DNA of 64,000 nucleotides from UBA4465 sp002292365 (GCA_943788615.1 CALSQY010000001.1:1426001-1490000); one strand, 5' to 3'. Shown: positions 16,240 through 25,701, counted from the first letter of the stretch. The notes: generated by a model not told the origin, from the letters alone. Program-made: numbers and translations.

Positions 16240-18774
16240 TTATTCGCAATCAACAAATTGATTCCAACAATAGGGACCGTAATCAACATCTGTATCGATA
16301 TCAGTTTCTGCTATTGTGATTATTCGATTTACAAATTCAGTACCAACAGTACCCTCTGTACCGGCATCAAACATTTCTTGATCATTCCATCCACCAGCAG
16401 TGAATTTTAATTCATGATCGCCCGCTGGAAGTGGGATAGTGATTGTATATACACCTGCGACAGCGCTTTCCGTCATTGGATTACAATCTCCACACCAGCC
16501 ATTAAATGTTCCATTTAAGAACGGTGCTGTCTCTGTTTTACTAGTATCAGCCAAATACGTGGAAAAATTTAAATGAAACGTAACACTTGCAGATGGTGGT
16601 GGGCAAGGCTCAAATGTATTCCAGCAGTAAGGTCCTACATTCATTTCCATCATAGGCACTACGGTTAAAAGTCTATTTACAAACTCATCACCAATTGTAC
16701 CCGCTGTACCCGCATCGAACATTTCTTGATCGTTCCATCCGTCAGCAGTAAATTTCCATTCATGATCGCCCTCTGGAAGTGGAATAGTGATTGTATATAC
16801 ACCATCTCCGTCTTCATCAGTCATTGGATTACAATCTCCACACCAATTATTAAATGTTCCATTTAAAAAAGGAGCTGTTCCTGTTTTGCTGGTATCATTT
16901 AGGTAAGTATTGAAATCTAAATGAAACGTAACATCAGTAGGACCGTCATAATTACCACCATCAGTAGGACCTTCATAATCTTGATTTTCTAGCACAAATA
17001 CCCAAACACCATCACCATCAGGAGAGTAGTCAACTAAAAAGGTAGCATGATGATCTTCTTCTTCAACATCGTCTCCGATGTACGTATATGTGATAGATTC
17101 AGGAATGTCAGTGACCTCTCGACCGTTTCCAAATTCTAAATTATTGGTTACTTTCGCAAGCCCAAAATAAGCACCTTTTCCGAATAGAGTGACTGTGCCA
17201 GCGTCTTCATTTACTTCATACGTAAATGGCGCATTTGATTCATCGTGAGGAGCCACAGGCTCACCACATTGCTCTTCATTTACACCTTGCCAAGTTTCTA
17301 ACCAAGTGGACCCATCTGTGAGAATTGTATACTCCCCTGTCCAAATCGTTTCACCTTCATCGTTGGTACTCATTGTACCAGCATCAAAAACGTACTGATC
17401 ATCAAAAAGACATTCTCTTGTTGTTACAGCTGCTGCATCATTCGACCACCATGATAGATCATCCTGGTTAGGACCTACTGCTAGGGCTCCTGGAATAGGG
17501 GCAAGTTGCCATGTTCCTTCCATAGGATTGGTGTCAGGTTCAAGTTTGAAAGGAAGTAGAAAACCCATAGTAATATGAATCACACCGTTAACATTAACTA
17601 CAGCATCTGGCGCTAACACTTCAGCATTCCAGAAACCGGCACTATCAGAACTCATTCCCATCAAGAAATCCAAATCACTATCGATAAGAACACCGGTTCC
17701 GCCTCCAAATTGACCGGCTAATGCGGCGTCGTATTTGATGAAAAGTGGCGCATAATCATCCGTACCATCTCCATCTGTGTCATCCATCAGCGGAAACATT
17801 CCATCAACAACTTTTCCATCATCGAATGCTCCTCCTGTAATGGTAGCAGCATCAAGAATTTTTGAGGCATCACCAGTAGCTTTCATTGCGCCTGCTTCTC
17901 CAATTATATGATGGGCTATTATAGCATACCATTCGTCCGGAGAAAAATCGTCAACCGAAATTCCAGCCCCTTGAAAAACAGCGTTTGGTACAGCAAATAC
18001 TGTAGACATAACTTCAGGATTGGATAAATAAGCAGTGAGACTTGGAAGTTGGGCCTCAGTCGCAAAAACATCTGATGACTGCAAAGCAGCCCCCATTTCA
18101 GAAAAGGTATCGCTGATCAATAAAGACGCAGCGTTTGTTCCTAAAATACTTGCCAATAAGTTTCCTACACCAGGGGGTATAAGGACAGTCCCTACATCCC
18201 AAATAATTCCATTTGATGCCAAAATCGGTTCATCAGCCACCACAATACCTTTAGTATTAGATCCTGTTAAGAGTGTACCATCCTCCGGAGAACCCTCAGA
18301 ACCGTCAGCATCAGGATTGTTTAAATTCACAATGATTGACTCACCTTGAACGGTGGCAATACTAGCACCTGGAGTTATTTCATCGATGACAGTACCAGCA
18401 CCATGATAGGTCAATAAAGACACTATGATTCCAGGACTAACATCAGTTGCTTTGCTCACACCCACTGTTGCGTACAATGCTAGAAATGCATCATTATTGG
18501 GTGCAAATAGGGTATATGTTCCGTCTTGTGAAAATAAAGAAGACAGTAACGTACCATTTGCATCAATTGGATAAGTTTTCAAAAGATATATTAATGTATC
18601 GTATCCTCCAACATCAGCCAAGGTTTGCATGATATCATCATATTCTGATACTACCTCATCAATAGGATCGTCTACATCGTCATCATCACTACAATTAGTG
18701 AGAAAGGTCAAACTCAAGGCCATCACTAACATTGTGAGATACTTGAATGGTGTTAAAATTTTATTTTTCATCAT
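16240..18774 (-). CDS. Fasciclin-domain lipoprotein with tandem C-terminal E-set-like modules
   Basis: An 844-residue surface lipoprotein. A signal peptide with lipobox LTNC gives Cys28, followed by an Asp-rich linker suited to surface export in Bacteroidota. Two FAS1 (fasciclin) domains follow at about 43-200 and 205-410, shown by TYTLFAPNNDAFLAL and STVFAVPNAVFQGA. A central region (about 412-600, from MEGTWQLAPIPGALAVGPNQ) resembles beta-sandwich domains seen in secreted Bacteroidota proteins. The end holds two near-identical modules (615-730 and 731-844), each with FLNGTFN.WCGDCNPMT and a GDHE.KFTA.GWNDQEMF segment like AMPK/CBM48-type E-set domains. Adhesion or glycan binding is inferred. 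No neighbour suggests a partner. Confidence 0.82.
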   Translation of the reverse strand: MMKNKILTPFKYLTMLVMALSLTFLTNCSDDDDVDDPIDEVVSEYDDIMQTLADVGGYDTLIYLLKTYPIDANGTLLSSLFSQDGTYTLFAPNNDAFLALYATVGVSKATDVSPGIIVSLLTYHGAGTVIDEITPGASIATVQGESIIVNLNNPDADGSEGSPEDGTLLTGSNTKGIVVADEPILASNGIIWDVGTVLIPPGVGNLLASILGTNAASLLISDTFSEMGAALQSSDVFATEAQLPSLTAYLSNPEVMSTVFAVPNAVFQGAGISVDDFSPDEWYAIIAHHIIGEAGAMKATGDASKILDAATITGGAFDDGKVVDGMFPLMDDTDGDGTDDYAPLFIKYDAALAGQFGGGTGVLIDSDLDFLMGMSSDSAGFWNAEVLAPDAVVNVNGVIHITMGFLLPFKLEPDTNPMEGTWQLAPIPGALAVGPNQDDLSWWSNDAAAVTTRECLFDDQYVFDAGTMSTNDEGETIWTGEYTILTDGSTWLETWQGVNEEQCGEPVAPHDESNAPFTYEVNEDAGTVTLFGKGAYFGLAKVTNNLEFGNGREVTDIPESITYTYIGDDVEEEDHHATFLVDYSPDGDGVWVFVLENQDYEGPTDGGNYDGPTDVTFHLDFNTYLNDTSKTGTAPFLNGTFNNWCGDCNPMTDEDGDGVYTITIPLPEGDHEWKFTADGWNDQEMFDAGTAGTIGDEFVNRLLTVVPMMEMNVGPYCWNTFEPCPPPSASVTFHLNFSTYLADTSKTETAPFLNGTFNGWCGDCNPMTESAVAGVYTITIPLPAGDHELKFTAGGWNDQEMFDAGTEGTVGTEFVNRIITIAETDIDTDVDYGPYCWNQFVDCE
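16243..16932 (-). repeat. Intragenic tandem duplication, two units of about 345 bp
   Basis: Unit 1 (16585-16932) and unit 2 (16243-16584) encode residues 615-730 and 731-844 of the fasciclin lipoprotein. By eye about three quarters of residues are identical, including TAPFLNGTFN, WCGDCNPMT, GVYTITIPLP and GWNDQEMFDAG. Unit 1 keeps an Asp-rich DEDGDGVY loop that unit 2 has lost (ESAVAGVY). This looks like a fairly recent internal duplication. Confidence 0.9.
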
Positions 18775-19586
18775 ATTATTTGTTTTTTCTTCTTCGATTT
18801 AATCAAACTTTTGTTTTACTTAATTTAATAATTCAACTTATTAATACGTTAATATTGTAGGTTATTATTACTTAATACATTGTTTAGGTAAAAGGTAACC
18901 TTTGCTTATTTAAATCTTTCGATTTTCTTCTTTTCTGTATTAATTCCGCTGCTCCTCCATTTGGTTATCTACTTATATTTTTATAAAATTATTTTAAAAT
19001 CGGGTAGTAATGATCAAACCTTGATATTTACATTTTTACCATCAAGAGTATTTTTACAACATACAATTTTACATTATTAAAGTTAAAGAATTAATCAAAA
19101 GTTAATAAAAAGATGTCTGGAGATAAGTATTTTCTAAAAAAATTATTTTAAAAATATTTTAATTATCACACGAAAATATAATAATAATTTATTAATAATT
19201 TATTAATTTTTATAATTATTTAACTAAAATAAAAAATTTATTATATTATTTATAATATTAATTCATAAATTAAATGATTATAAAATTAATGGTTTTATTC
19301 AAAAAAATAAATGGAGTTTGATTTTGGAAATAATCCGAAGGACTTTATTAGTCTCATAATATGAGGTTTATTTTAACTTGAGTTCTTTTTTGATTTGGAT
19401 TTGCGTTAGATGCTTATTTTTTATTTGTCTTTTATATTAAAAGGTTCTTTATTCTTCTTTTTTAACTTTTCTGTACTAATTTTAGTTAAAAATTAGGATG
19501 TTTATACAAATTCAGACATTTTTGTAGCTTTATTTAGATTTATTGGACATTGATGTGTTAATTTGATTCAAGATCAAAATAGAATA
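18775..19586. other. Long, very AT-rich upstream region of the ilv-leu-thr operon
   Basis: About 800 bp with no credible protein gene between two divergent transcripts. Positions about 19080-19300 are almost pure A/T, with repeated ATAATTTATTAATT-like words, and may be bent promoter DNA. Two short frames rich in Leu/Ile/Val occur (19310-19363 and 19410-19496), but both are far from the terminator and are ranked below the leader frame at 19587. A single clear promoter could not be fixed here. Confidence 0.6.
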
Positions 19587-19646
19587 ATGCCGTTCATAAT
19601 AAAATTTTTTGTTAGACTACTTATATCTGTAATCATTCATACTTGA
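19587..19646 (+). CDS. Candidate attenuator leader peptide for the ilv-leu-thr operon
   Basis: A 19-codon frame encoding MPFIIKFFVRLLISVIIHT then TGA. Nine of 19 residues are Ile, Leu or Val, concentrated in the run V-R-L-L-I-S-V-I-I, and the final codon is Thr. These are exactly the amino acids made by the operon downstream. The stop codon is 28 nt before the 5' arm of an intrinsic terminator that ends at the ilvE start, which is the geometry expected for ribosome-stalling attenuation. No Shine-Dalgarno is visible, as is normal for the phylum. AT-rich DNA favours hydrophobic codons, so composition alone is weak evidence; position and the Thr codon strengthen it. Confidence 0.6.
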   Translation: MPFIIKFFVRLLISVIIHT

Positions 19647-19674
19647 GTCGACTGGTTCAATTAATTAAAAAAAT

Positions 19675-19710
19675 AAAAGCCATTCGAAACAAATGAGAAT
19701 GGCTTTTTTT
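19675..19710 (+). terminator. Intrinsic terminator (attenuator) immediately before ilvE
   Basis: The stem AAAAGCCATTC (19675-19685) with GAATGGCTTTT (19697-19707) has 11 perfect pairs and an 11-nt loop. Its T-run (19704-19710) touches the ATG at 19711. A strong terminator between the leader frame and the first structural gene can only act as a conditional stop for the operon. The leader peptide upstream suggests that translation decides whether it forms. Confidence 0.85.
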
Positions 19711-19719
19711 ATGAAAAAA

Positions 19720-20610
19720 ATGTATTTTCAAGAAGACAGTATTGTGTTTTTAGATGGTAGTTGGATTGAGGCAAAAAAAGCAAATTTCAGTCTCTTCAGC
19801 CAAACCATGCATTATGGATTTGGAGCCTTTGATGGGATGAGGTCATACAAAAATGCAGAGGGGTGTAATATTTTTAGAGCAAAGGAACATTTTGAAAGAT
19901 TGTCTGCTGCATGCAAAGATCTTACCCTCGAAATTCCATTTGGTGTTGATGAACTCGTCAATTTGGCCTATAAGTTGTTGAAAAAAAATAAGCTTGTGAA
20001 TGCCTATGTCAGACCCTTAATTTTCATGGATACCAATATGGATTTGACGACCGATAGTAAGGTTCATGTTTTTATGGCGGCATGGAGATGGAAAAAATAT
20101 TTAGGCAATGAACCTTTAGATCTGATGGTCTCAGAGCATAGCAAAACCGTAGGTTTGGCTAATAAAATTAATGCCAAAATCATAGGAAATTATACAAACT
20201 CCATCTTGGCATCTTCGCAGGCCAAAAAATTGGGTTATAGTGAAGCTTTGATGCTCGATATTAATGGAAATATTTCAGAGAGTCCAGCAGCTAATTTTTT
20301 TTATGAGAAGGACGGTGAACTCTTTACGCCCACTACTGAATTTGCCTATGACGGCCTTACGCGCCAAACTATCATTGAACTGGCAAAGCAATGGAACATA
20401 AAAGTAACTGAAAAAGATATTTCTGTCGAGGAGATATACGAGGCAGATTACGCTTTTTTGACAGGAACAGCTACAGAAGTATCACCTATTAATAGTATCA
20501 ATGGGGAAGTTTTTAAGGCTGAATGGGAGGACTCTAATGCTCATAGCTTGTACATGATGTACCGTCAACAAGTAATGTTCAATGAATACCAGGGCCTAAC
20601 TATTGTCTAA
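19720..20610 (+). CDS. ilvE: Branched-chain amino acid aminotransferase
   Basis: A 296-residue class IV PLP aminotransferase performing the last step of Ile, Leu and Val synthesis. Key segments are SQTMHYGFGAFDGMRSY, NAKIIGNYTNSILA with the PLP-binding Lys, SESPAANFFYEKDG, and FLTGTATEVSPI. I prefer the ATG at 19720 (MYFQED), which matches the usual MYY/MYF family start. The ATG at 19711 is also possible. In-frame ATGs at 19693 and 19699 lie inside the terminator hairpin and are unlikely. First structural gene of the 13-gene operon. Confidence 0.93.
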   Translation: MYFQEDSIVFLDGSWIEAKKANFSLFSQTMHYGFGAFDGMRSYKNAEGCNIFRAKEHFERLSAACKDLTLEIPFGVDELVNLAYKLLKKNKLVNAYVRPLIFMDTNMDLTTDSKVHVFMAAWRWKKYLGNEPLDLMVSEHSKTVGLANKINAKIIGNYTNSILASSQAKKLGYSEALMLDINGNISESPAANFFYEKDGELFTPTTEFAYDGLTRQTIIELAKQWNIKVTEKDISVEEIYEADYAFLTGTATEVSPINSINGEVFKAEWEDSNAHSLYMMYRQQVMFNEYQGLTIV

Positions 20611-20614
20611 AATC

Positions 20615-22288
20615 ATGTCAAGATTAAATAAATTCAGTAAAGTCATTACTCAAGATCCAAGTCAGCCGGCATCCCAAGCGATGTTGCATGCGGTTGGGCT
20701 ATCGACGCAAGAGATGGCCAAGGCGCAGGTGGGAATTGTGAGTACCGGCTTTGAGGGTAATCCTTGCAATATGCATCTGAATATTTTGGCACATCAAGTC
20801 AAGAAAGGGGTGTTGGATGCTGATTTGGTAGGTTTGATTTTTCATACCATCGGAGTGAGTGATGGTATTTCTAATGGAACAGCGGGGATGAAATACTCTT
20901 TAGTTTCAAGAGATATTATCGCAGATTCTATAGAAACCGTCGTCAATGCGCAATACTACGATGCAGTAGTGCCTGTCGTTGGGTGTGATAAAAATATGCC
21001 AGCCGCTATCATGGCCTTAGGTAGATTGAATCGACCCGGATTGATGGTTTATGGGGGAAGTGTCAAACCAGGTAAATGGAAAGGGAAAGATCTTAATATT
21101 GTTTCAGCTTTTGAGGCTTACGGAGCCAAGTTATCAAATAGTATTTCTGATGAGGATTATCAAGGCATCATAAAAAACTCGATTCCAGGCCCAGGTGCAT
21201 GTGGCGGGATGTATACGGCCAATACCATGTCATCTGCCATAGAGGCATTGGGAATGAGCCTGCCTTTTTCCTCATCTAATCCTGCCGAAAGTCAAGACAA
21301 AACGACAGAAACTTTGAAGGTTGGAGCAGCTATCAAAAATTTAATGATACAGGACATTCTTCCTAAGCAAATCATGACAAAGCAGGCTTTTGAGAATGCC
21401 ATAACTACCGTAATGGTCTTGGGCGGCTCAACCAATGCCGTTTTACATTTGATCGCTATGGCCAAATCCGTAGATGTACCTTTGGGTCTTGACGATTTTC
21501 AAAGAATTTCTGACAATACACCTTTTATAGCAGATCTAAAACCTTCAGGAGCATATTTGATGGAGGATTTACATCAGGTGGGTGGTATTCCTGCTGTATT
21601 GAAAGAAATGTTGCAACAGGGTTATTTACAAGGAGATTGTCTCACAGTCACAGGGAAAAGTATTGGAGAAAATTTGGAGACTGTCAAGTCTCTCAGCGAA
21701 AAGCAAAAGATAATCGTACCTTTTGATCGGCCTATTAAGACTAACGGACATTTGCAAATTCTCTATGGAAACCTAGCTCCCGAGGGTGCCGTAGCCAAAA
21801 TCACTGGGAAAGAAGGTGAGGTATTTGAGGGCCCTGCGAGGATCTATGAAGATGAATTTGATGCGATAAGAGGTATCATCGAAGAAGTTCAAAAAGGAGA
21901 AGTGATTGTGATTAGATATTCGGGCCCCAAAGGAGCTCCCGGCATGCCAGAAATGTTAAAGCCTACGGGTGCTGTCATGGGTGCTGGACTGGGTAAAGAT
22001 GTCGCCTTGATTACAGATGGAAGATTTTCGGGAGGATCTCATGGCTTTGTGGTGGGGCACATCACTCCTGAAGCGCAAGAGGGAGGACCTTTGGCTTTTG
22101 TGCAAAATGGAGATATCATCCGGATAGATGCCATCAGTAATCAATTGGATTTGAAAATTTCTGATGAAGAAATGCAAAAAAGAAAATCCATTTGGATCCA
22201 GCCCGATTACAAAGCCAATAAAGGAGTATTAAAAAAATATATCAATTCGGTAGCTACGGCATCCGAGGGTTGTGTTACCGATCAATAA
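20615..22288 (+). CDS. ilvD: Dihydroxy-acid dehydratase
   Basis: A 557-residue IlvD/Edd family enzyme that dehydrates 2,3-dihydroxy-3-methyl acids in Ile and Val synthesis. Cysteines for the Fe-S cluster lie in GFEGNPCNMH, VVGCDKNMPA and GPGACGGMYTANTM. The C-terminal GRFSGGSHGFVVGHITPEA motif is complete. A TTG at 20603 would extend the protein by 4 residues and overlap ilvE, so the ATG at 20615 is chosen. It sits 4 bp after ilvE and 1 bp before ilvB. Confidence 0.96.
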   Translation: MSRLNKFSKVITQDPSQPASQAMLHAVGLSTQEMAKAQVGIVSTGFEGNPCNMHLNILAHQVKKGVLDADLVGLIFHTIGVSDGISNGTAGMKYSLVSRDIIADSIETVVNAQYYDAVVPVVGCDKNMPAAIMALGRLNRPGLMVYGGSVKPGKWKGKDLNIVSAFEAYGAKLSNSISDEDYQGIIKNSIPGPGACGGMYTANTMSSAIEALGMSLPFSSSNPAESQDKTTETLKVGAAIKNLMIQDILPKQIMTKQAFENAITTVMVLGGSTNAVLHLIAMAKSVDVPLGLDDFQRISDNTPFIADLKPSGAYLMEDLHQVGGIPAVLKEMLQQGYLQGDCLTVTGKSIGENLETVKSLSEKQKIIVPFDRPIKTNGHLQILYGNLAPEGAVAKITGKEGEVFEGPARIYEDEFDAIRGIIEEVQKGEVIVIRYSGPKGAPGMPEMLKPTGAVMGAGLGKDVALITDGRFSGGSHGFVVGHITPEAQEGGPLAFVQNGDIIRIDAISNQLDLKISDEEMQKRKSIWIQPDYKANKGVLKKYINSVATASEGCVTDQ

Positions 22289-22289
22289 T

Positions 22290-24023
22290 ATGAATACATC
22301 AACTTTAGTATTAGAAAAAAAGAGATCTAAAAAGACGACCAGAATAAAAGGGTCTGATGCGGTACTTCAGTGTTTAATAGCCGAAGGAGTTACGACTATT
22401 TTCGGTTATCCGGGCGGTGCCATTATGCCCATTTATGATGCGCTTTTAATTATCAAGATAAATTGAACCATATTTTGACCCGTCATGAGCAGGGTGCGGT
22501 ACATGCCGCCCAGGGTATGGCTCGTGTAACCGGCAAAGCAGGGGTCTGTTTTGCTACTTCTGGTCCCGGGGCAACCAATTTAATTACCGGTATAGCAGAT
22601 GCACAAATTGATTCGACTCCTTTGGTCTGTATTACGGGGCAAGTTCCTTCCCATCTATTAGGGACAGATGCTTTCCAAGAGACAGATGTTATGGGCATTT
22701 CTATGCCTGTGACCAAGTGGAATTACCAAGTGACCCGAGCAGAGGAAATACCTTATGCTATTGCTCGAGCTTTTTATATTGCCAATACGGGTCGTCCAGG
22801 GCCCGTTTTGATCGATATAACCAAAGATGCTCAATTTGCTGAGTTTGATTTTGCCTATGATAAATGCGAAAAAATCCGAAGTTATCACCCTTATCCCGAA
22901 GCGCTAACGTCGGATCTTGAGGCCGCTGCAAATTTGATAAATGAGGCTAAAAAGCCCTATATATTGGTAGGACAAGGTGTTCAGCTTTCTGGAGCAGAGA
23001 ATGAATTGATGACGATTTGCAGAAAAAACAGGAATTCCCATGGCGGCAACGCTGATGGGACTCTCAGGAATTCCGACCAGCCATCCCCTTTATGTTGGCT
23101 ACTTAGGTATGCATGGTAATTATGGTCCTAACATAAAAACCAATGAATGTGATGTCTTAATCGCCATAGGTATGAGATTCGATGATAGAGTGACTGGAGA
23201 TTTAGACCGATATGCCAAACAAGCCAAAGTAATTCACATCGAAATTGATCCCTCTGAGATAGACAAGAATGTAAAAACAACTGTGGCTATTAATAGTGAT
23301 GCCAAACAGGCTTTGTTGGGGCTGCTCCCGTTGGTGAATGTTTCAACACACAAGGATTGGATAGACGAGTTTCATCAATGTGACAAAATTGAATTTGATA
23401 AGGTAATTGATGCTGAATTGTATCCTGATTCAGGTGAAATAAAAATGGCTGAAGTAATCAATAGGATATCAGAGGTCACTGATGGTGCGGCCATTGTCGT
23501 TACTGACGTTGGGCAACACCAAATGGTAGCGAATAGATATTATAAATTTCGAAAATCATTAAGCTGTATTACTTCTGGTGGTTTGGGTACGATGGGTTTC
23601 GCCTTGCCAGCTGCGATGGGCGCAAAAGTAGGGCAGCCAGAAAGAACGGTTATAGCTGTGATTGGAGATGGTGGTTTTCAAATGACCATTCAAGAATTAG
23701 GAACCATAAGGCAGAGTGATTTAGCGGTAAAAATTTTAATTCTAAATAATAACTTCCTGGGAATGGTACGTCAATGGCAACAGTTGTTTTTTGAAAAGCG
23801 TTATTCTTTTACTGAGTTGGATAATCCAGATTTTCAAATGATTACCAAAGGTTATGGTATCAAGGCTCAAAAAGTTGAAAAAAGAGAAGACCTAGATCAA
23901 GCTATATTTGATTGGTTGAATTGTGAAGGACCTGCACTACTTGAAGTAGTGGTCGAGCATGAAGGAAATGTATTTCCAATGGTGCCTTCCGGAGCCTCTG
24001 TAGCTGAAATCAGATTAGATTGA
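22290..24023 (+). CDS. ilvB: Acetolactate synthase large subunit, with two compensating frameshifts
   Basis: The full 577-residue ThDP enzyme is recognisable but spread over three frame segments. Segment 1 (to about 22447) has IFGYPGGAIMPIYDAL. Segment 2 (about 22448-23018) has NHILTRHEQGAVHAAQG with the catalytic Glu. Segment 3 (from about 23019) runs to the stop, with the ThDP-binding GDGGFQMTIQEL and NNNFLGMVRQWQ. One T is missing from the T-run at 22444-22447 (expected CTT TTT AAT), and one T is extra at 23016-23018 (expected ATT GCA GAA). The net shift is zero, so both ends are in the same frame. The enzyme makes acetolactate and acetohydroxybutyrate with IlvN. As the only copy seen in an intact operon, sequencing error is more likely than loss of function. 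Confidence 0.9.
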
Positions 24024-24024
24024 T

Positions 24025-24609
24025 ATGAGTTTAGAACTTAAATACACGTCCTCAACTCCCAGAGAATTTACTTTATCTGTACTTACTGAAGATAAATCTG
24101 GATTAATCAATCAGCTGACGATCATTTTCACCAAAAGAAAGATCAACATCAATAGTTTGAACGTATCTGTTACAGAAGTGAAAGGCGTAAGTCGCTTTAC
24201 CATTGTGATAGAGACCAGTAAGGATATGATTGACAATATTGTTAAGCAAATAAGGAAGCTGATTGATGTGCTTGGAGCGTTTGTTTATGAAGAAGATCAG
24301 ATATTCTATCAAGAAATTGCCCTCTATAAAGTGCCGAAATATGCGATTGTGGATGGGAAGTCGGTAGAGGATCTAGTGAGCAAAAGTGGCGCGCGGATTT
24401 TAGTGGTTGAAACAGACTACATGATCATCGAGAAAACGGGAAAAGCTAGAGAGACTCATGATTTATATCAAAAATTAGAACCTTTTGGGCTCTTAGAGTT
24501 CATCCGATCGGGTCGCGTGGCCATATCAAAATCAACAAGAAAAACCGAAGCTTACATTAAAGAATTAGAAGCTTCAAATTCAAATAAATTAAGTATTAAA
24601 GATTTTTAA
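24025..24609 (+). CDS. ilvN: Acetolactate synthase small (regulatory) subunit
   Basis: A 194-residue IlvN/IlvH-type protein. An N-terminal ACT domain (about 14-88; REFTLSVLTEDKSGLINQLTI, then NINSLNVSVTEVKGVSRFTI) binds valine for feedback control of IlvB. A C-terminal ACT-like half (about 100-175) carries FGLLEFIRSGRVAISKS. It starts 1 bp after the ilvB stop and precedes ilvC by 21 bp. Confidence 0.94.
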   Translation: MSLELKYTSSTPREFTLSVLTEDKSGLINQLTIIFTKRKININSLNVSVTEVKGVSRFTIVIETSKDMIDNIVKQIRKLIDVLGAFVYEEDQIFYQEIALYKVPKYAIVDGKSVEDLVSKSGARILVVETDYMIIEKTGKARETHDLYQKLEPFGLLEFIRSGRVAISKSTRKTEAYIKELEASNSNKLSIKDF

Positions 24610-24630
24610 TCATTTATAAAAATTAGACAA

Positions 24631-25677
24631 ATGGCAAAAATTAATTTTGGCGGTGTAGAAGAAGAAGTAGTCACCCGTGAGGAGTTTCCCCTCGAAAAAG
24701 CAAGAGAAGTAATGAAGGATGAGGTGATAGCCATTGTCGGCTATGGTGTTCAAGGTCCGGGTCAAGCACTCAACTTGAAAGATAATGGATTCAATGTCAT
24801 CGTAGGTCAAAGAAAAGGAGGAAAATCATGGGATAAAGCCGTTGCAGATGGATTCGAACCCGGAGTTTCATTATTTGAAATAGAAGAAGCTTGCGAGAAA
24901 GGAACAGTCATTCAATATTTATTATCAGATGCAGGTCAAATTGACCAGTGGTCCGTTATTAAGCCTTATTTAACCTCAGGCAAAGCCCTTTACTTTTCTC
25001 ACGGATTTGGCGTGACGTATAAGGATCAAACAGGAATAGATTTGCCCAGTGACGTAGATGTTATACTGGTTGCTCCAAAGGGATCAGGCACGTCATTAAG
25101 AAGATTATTTGTAGCAGGAAAGGGCCTTAATTCATCCTTTGCAGTGCATCAAGATGCAACAGGGCGTGCGCGTGAGCGGGTCATTTCATTAGGTATTGGC
25201 GTGGGATCGGGTTATCTTTTTGAAACTAATTTTAAAAGTGAAGTGTATAGTGATTTGACTGGAGAGCGAGGAAGTTTGATGGGAGCTATACAAGGATTAT
25301 TTGCGGCACAATATGATTTGTTGCGTAAAAAAGGACATTCACCCTCAGAAGCGTTTAACGAGACGGTAGAGGAAGCGACCCAATCTTTATATCCATTGGT
25401 AGCTGAAAATGGCATGGATTGGATGTATGCCAACTGTTCAACGACTGCTCAAAGAGGAGCTTTAGATTGGTGGAAAAAGTTCAGGGATGCGGTGGCACCG
25501 GTTTTTGAAGACCTTTATGAAAGTGTAGCCACTGGAAATGAAGCCAAAATTACGATCGAGGCAAATCAGAAGGCCACTTACAGAGAGGGTCTTGAAAAAG
25601 AGCTTAATGAGTTAAGGGAATCCGAAATGTGGCGCACTGGGGCTACTGTGAGAAAATTAAGACCTGAGAATAAATAA
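24631..25677 (+). CDS. ilvC: Ketol-acid reductoisomerase (NADP-type)
   Basis: A 348-residue KARI converting acetolactate and acetohydroxybutyrate to dihydroxy acids. The Rossmann motif is GYGVQGPGQALNLKDNG (about residues 38-54), followed by GQRKGGKSW, whose basic residues suit NADPH. The VAPKGSGTSLRRLF segment and the metal-binding DLTGERGSLMGAIQG and ETVEEATQSLYPL helices are present. The form with the VQGPGQ motif is common in Bacteroidota. Confidence 0.96.
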   Translation: MAKINFGGVEEEVVTREEFPLEKAREVMKDEVIAIVGYGVQGPGQALNLKDNGFNVIVGQRKGGKSWDKAVADGFEPGVSLFEIEEACEKGTVIQYLLSDAGQIDQWSVIKPYLTSGKALYFSHGFGVTYKDQTGIDLPSDVDVILVAPKGSGTSLRRLFVAGKGLNSSFAVHQDATGRARERVISLGIGVGSGYLFETNFKSEVYSDLTGERGSLMGAIQGLFAAQYDLLRKKGHSPSEAFNETVEEATQSLYPLVAENGMDWMYANCSTTAQRGALDWWKKFRDAVAPVFEDLYESVATGNEAKITIEANQKATYREGLEKELNELRESEMWRTGATVRKLRPENK

Positions 25678-25701
25678 TTAACCTTTTTAACTACGATTGT
25701 C

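Noticed and set aside
19310..19363. A 17-codon frame ending I-S-L-I-I as a leader peptide
   Set aside because: It is more than 300 nt upstream of the terminator and probably upstream of the transcript start.
19410..19496. A 28-codon frame, rich in Leu/Ile/Val and ending V-L-I-L-V-K-N, as the attenuator leader peptide
   Set aside because: It ends 178 nt before the terminator, too far for direct coupling, and AT-rich DNA gives such hydrophobic frames by chance. The frame at 19587 fits better.
22463..23119. A separate gene for a truncated thiamine-diphosphate enzyme inside ilvB
   Set aside because: Its sequence continues the flanking ilvB segments without gap or overlap, so it is the middle of one frameshifted gene.
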